Shown here: positions 49,263 to 51,624 of the stretch, piece by piece | Position numbering within the stretch: the stretch's first letter is position 1 | How the letters are laid out: every line of letters starts with the position of its first letter | Source: Pseudomonas sp. R5(2019) | GTDB taxonomy: Bacteria; Pseudomonadota; Gammaproteobacteria; Pseudomonadales; Pseudomonadaceae | NCBI RefSeq assembly: GCF_009905435.1 | Contig: NZ_JAAAMT010000041.1 | Location: 1 to 51,624, forward strand | DNA: 51,624 bases | Reading direction: 5' to 3' | Translations under genes and position numbers: made by a program | The notes under the pieces: generated by a model | Database searches by the model: none | Told to the model about the DNA's origin: nothing | Seen by the model: the letters and a program-made list of their open reading frames with translations, nothing else

Positions 49263-50147
49263 TCAGTCCTTTGCCGTGCTCATTAAGCGCTTCTGACTTT
49301 GTAGCGCTTCCACCGGTGGCTCGGCGGTCCGGACATTGAAGACACGGCAGACGACGCACCAGCACAAGGCCGAAAACAGGTTGTAAGGGAAGAGCACCAG
49401 CCAGAACGGTAGCATCCAGTTGTTCTTGCCCTGCAGTTCACCCGGCTCGCCGGTACGCCAAGGCGCGTAGTGGCGCCAGGCTTCGGCGGGTGACAGGCAG
49501 ATGCGATGGAGGGGAATGTGCCACCAGTTGGGCTCTCCGGGTGGGGGAAGTTTGTCTGGTCCGTGGGCCATGAACTGACGGATATATTCCCAGACTTCGG
49601 CGACATGACGGACATCACTCTCGGTCGGCTCATTGCTGTCGACCCAGAGTGTAATGCGGTTTTTCTCGTTGCCGTCTGTGGGCGTTGGGCCGAAGGCGAG
49701 GGCGTAGCTGATGCTGAAGGAACTGCCGCCGAACTCGGTGCGTTGGAATAGGCCGCCTTCTGTTTGTGCCCAGTCGAAGGCGATGAGGGTTTTGTTGCGT
49801 TGGTAATAGACCTTTTGAGTTTTACGATTGAAATAGAGGTGGGACAAGCGTTTGATGAGGAAGATGCGGTACCAGGTTAGTGCTGCAATAAATGCGGTGA
49901 ATGTTAAACAGCCGATGATTAGCGTCCAAAAAAACACATCAATGTTTGTTAGCTCCAAGAATATGGAGGCATAAAAGAAAATCATCAGGGTATTTCCTGC
50001 TGTGTACATTTTGCCCATGAAGACCGAATCAGCTATCCAAGGATTGCGCAGGCACAAAATATGCCTATTCATACTCACATATTGATCACGGATGGCAGGT
50101 CGAAACTCGGTTTTCGCTTGGCGCGAAAATATCCATGCGATTGCCAT
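49263..50147 (-). CDS. DUF6708-type membrane protein, copy B
   Basis: Also 294 residues, starting MAIAWIFSRQAKTEFRPAIRDQYVSMNRHILCLRNP. Its two N-terminal helices (TLMIFFYASIFLELTNIDVFFWTLIIGCLTFTAFIAAL) differ strongly from copy A, while the C-terminal part differs at only a handful of positions. ATG 50147 follows agagga with the same spacing as copy A and is preferred to a TTG at 50156. By hand count 49921-49980 is 35% GC and 49441-49500 is 75%, so the gene is a mosaic. Placement directly after the effector gene suggests an immunity or accessory role, which is inference. Confidence 0.7.
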   Translation of the reverse strand: MAIAWIFSRQAKTEFRPAIRDQYVSMNRHILCLRNPWIADSVFMGKMYTAGNTLMIFFYASIFLELTNIDVFFWTLIIGCLTFTAFIAALTWYRIFLIKRLSHLYFNRKTQKVYYQRNKTLIAFDWAQTEGGLFQRTEFGGSSFSISYALAFGPTPTDGNEKNRITLWVDSNEPTESDVRHVAEVWEYIRQFMAHGPDKLPPPGEPNWWHIPLHRICLSPAEAWRHYAPWRTGEPGELQGKNNWMLPFWLVLFPYNLFSALCWCVVCRVFNVRTAEPPVEALQSQKRLMSTAKD

Positions 50148-50152
50148 TGGTT

Positions 50153-51624
50153 TCAATCCTCTAATAGTAAATGCGCCGTTGCTACAGCGCTTTCATCCAA
50201 ACCTTGGTTTGGGCTGTAAGCGATATTGAGTACCCAGTTGTCGAATCCAGATATTTCCTTGGTGACATTGAGTAGCAGGCCTGCGGAAGTCAGGCGAATA
50301 GCGGGGGTAACGGGGAGTACGACCTTGACATCACTGACTCCCTCGATGCTGCTCAGGTTGCCCTCCCAGGAACTTTGACTAAGCAGATAGCCACGCAGCA
50401 GGATGGTGAACTCGACTTTACTTTGTTCTCGTGGTGCTCCCGTCGGAAATATGCGTTCCCAGCTTGGTAAGTTTGATACACGATGGTTGTGTAATTTGCT
50501 GTCCACGCCCTCCCATCCCAGTGACTTGGCTTCGTCTTTATTTAACAACACTGGAGCGTAGTAGGCGGCGTACCAAACACGGATTTCTTCGTTGAGGTTG
50601 TAAAATTTAGGTAATCGTTTGTGAGTATCCAAGGTAATAGTCGGCCTGTGCTCCCCGTCGTTTTGATAATTACCGAATATACTGCGGGCCGCCCATAGCT
50701 CAATGGGAGTGTGTTTGCTCGCATGCGCCTGTGCGTGGAGTGCCAGCCCGCCCGCAACTATCGCTGCTCCTAGCAAGACTATCGCTGCGGCTGCCCAACC
50801 GGCGACTGGGACAAAAAATGTTGCACCGGTAATTGCTAAGCTTCCTTCTAGAATTGCGAAGCTTCCGGCTGCCACTAAGAAGCCGCCGGAGGCGGTGTAG
50901 GCTGATGAGGCGCTGTCTCCTTGTCGATATTGCCTCTTGGCTTTTGATAAATCCGAGGATAGTCCAAACACAATCACCGGCCACCCCACGCCACGGCTGA
51001 ATAGCTTGCTGGTCAAAAATCGCGCAACCCCACCGCTATACGCCAACCCCGGCGCGGTCCCGGTCAACCGCAGCATCGTCGTCGCATAGATGGCCCTGGT
51101 ACTGACCAGCGCCGCGGCGACCGCGCCCATCGTGCCCAGAATCGCGGAGATAAACCCGGCGGCAGCCTCAAAAGAACCGTCGCTCTGCACCTCCTTCAAC
51201 GCGCTGTTCAGATTGATCAGATTGAAGTAAACCATCCCGAAGTTCAGCACCCCGACTCCAGAGACCAGGGTCGAAGCCAGGCTGGGTTTTACCCGCAGTG
51301 TGCGCGTCTGTTCGAGGGTCACGGTCCGGCTGCCGTACAGCCGAACCATCTTCATTTCCTCGACTTCCACCATGCCGGACTTCAGGAATTCGTCGACCTG
51401 CTTGCTGAAGGCATCGTTCAACACCGCCTCGTGGGTAATCCGGTAGCGCGCACGCAGCAGCCCAAGGGCCTTTTCCGCGTTGGCCTCCTGGGCGGCGGCC
51501 AGCACCTGCTGGCTCAAATTGCGATTGGCACTCCAGCGAGCCTTGCCCTGCATACGTTTGAGCACGACCGTGGTCACGCTCTGCGCCATCAGCTCGGTGG
51601 CGCCGGCAATGGGCGGGAAACGGC
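50153..51624 (-). CDS. Probable type VI effector, VasX/BTH_I2691-like (3' part)
   Basis: The frame is open from the right edge of the window (upstream residues RFPPIAGATEL before Met 51589) to the stop at 50153, so only about 490 C-terminal residues are seen. They contain a charged region (ALGLLRARYRITHEAVLNDAFSKQVDEFLKSGMVEVEEMKMV), then several hydrophobic helices (LASTLVSGVGVLNFGMVYFNLINL, AGFISAILGTMGAVAAALVST, GGFLVAAGSFAILEGSLAITGATFFVPVAGWAAAAIVLLGAAIVAGGLALHA), then a soluble tail. This recalls pore-forming VasX/BTH_I2691 effectors delivered with VgrG. The N-terminal marker domain lies outside the window, so the call is moderate. Composition changes sharply near 50970. Confidence 0.6.
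   Translation of the reverse strand, partial: RFPPIAGATELMAQSVTTVVLKRMQGKARWSANRNLSQQVLAAAQEANAEKALGLLRARYRITHEAVLNDAFSKQVDEFLKSGMVEVEEMKMVRLYGSRTVTLEQTRTLRVKPSLASTLVSGVGVLNFGMVYFNLINLNSALKEVQSDGSFEAAAGFISAILGTMGAVAAALVSTRAIYATTMLRLTGTAPGLAYSGGVARFLTSKLFSRGVGWPVIVFGLSSDLSKAKRQYRQGDSASSAYTASGGFLVAAGSFAILEGSLAITGATFFVPVAGWAAAAIVLLGAAIVAGGLALHAQAHASKHTPIELWAARSIFGNYQNDGEHRPTITLDTHKRLPKFYNLNEEIRVWYAAYYAPVLLNKDEAKSLGWEGVDSKLHNHRVSNLPSWERIFPTGAPREQSKVEFTILLRGYLLSQSSWEGNLSSIEGVSDVKVVLPVTPAIRLTSAGLLLNVTKEISGFDNWVLNIAYSPNQGLDESAVATAHLLLED

Overview
The window is 51.6 kb of a high-GC chromosome that reads as Pseudomonas, most likely the P. fluorescens/P. putida side of the genus. This is judged from an OprD-family porin, a membrane-bound PQQ glucose dehydrogenase, an lsfA-type peroxiredoxin, split pqiA genes, a complete 4-hydroxyphenylacetate meta-cleavage operon, and many REP-type inverted repeats of the 'gtaggagc/gctcctac' style. 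All names rest on reading motifs and gene order; no database search was possible.

Layout. 1-1861: IS debris and an IS1182-type element with a frameshifted transposase, abutting a DUF355 'adenosine-specific kinase' gene. 2.5-9.7 kb: a catabolic cluster (divergent LysR regulator, SDR, ACS-type MFS permease, BKACE/DUF849 cleavage enzyme, L-carnitine-dehydrogenase-like enzyme, hotdog thioesterase, OprD porin). It has the enzymatic logic of carnitine breakdown but the transport genes of an organic-acid pathway. 9.8-11.9 kb: azlCD exporter with a divergent LysR gene. 12.2-15.6 kb: reverse transsulfuration pair (cystathionine beta-synthase and gamma-lyase) and a PhyH-type dioxygenase. 15.9-20.7 kb: tRNA-Gln, an amidase and gcd. 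20.9-24.8 kb: lsfA, nitronate monooxygenase, an orphan sulfonate-type binding protein, ssuF and a hotdog thioesterase; several of these suggest organosulfur use. 25.1-31.4 kb: a glycine-zipper protein, a three-gene efflux operon (OM lipoprotein, HlyD, DUF2955) and small membrane or lipoproteins of unknown role. 31.4-34.9 kb: the pqiA-pqiA-pqiB-pqiC lipid-transport operon, beside a remnant of a TonB-dependent receptor. 35.2-37.1 kb: a CAP protein, a YbaK protein and a Gly-rich small protein. 37.3-47.5 kb: the hpa operon (hpaG1 G2 E D F X H I) with divergent hpaA and hpaR and an MFS exporter. 47.5-51.6 kb: an MBL hydrolase, two tandem DUF6708 genes, and the 3' part of a probable VasX-like type VI effector running off the window.

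How genes work together. In the 2.5-9.7 kb cluster I infer that a hydroxylated organic anion enters by porin and permease, is oxidised to a beta-keto acid, is cleaved by BKACE with acetyl-CoA to acetoacetate plus an acyl-CoA, and is released by the thioesterase. The substrate is unknown, and the BKACE lacks one of the usual metal-binding histidines. In the hpa region a near-consensus promoter for hpaG1 is overlaid by two copies of a GTTAA-N4-TTAAC dyad, and a third copy precedes the MFS gene downstream of hpaR. This implies one HpaR regulon. At the right edge the effector and its DUF6708 neighbours show sharp composition breaks and a mosaic duplication, the pattern expected of a diversifying toxin/immunity locus.
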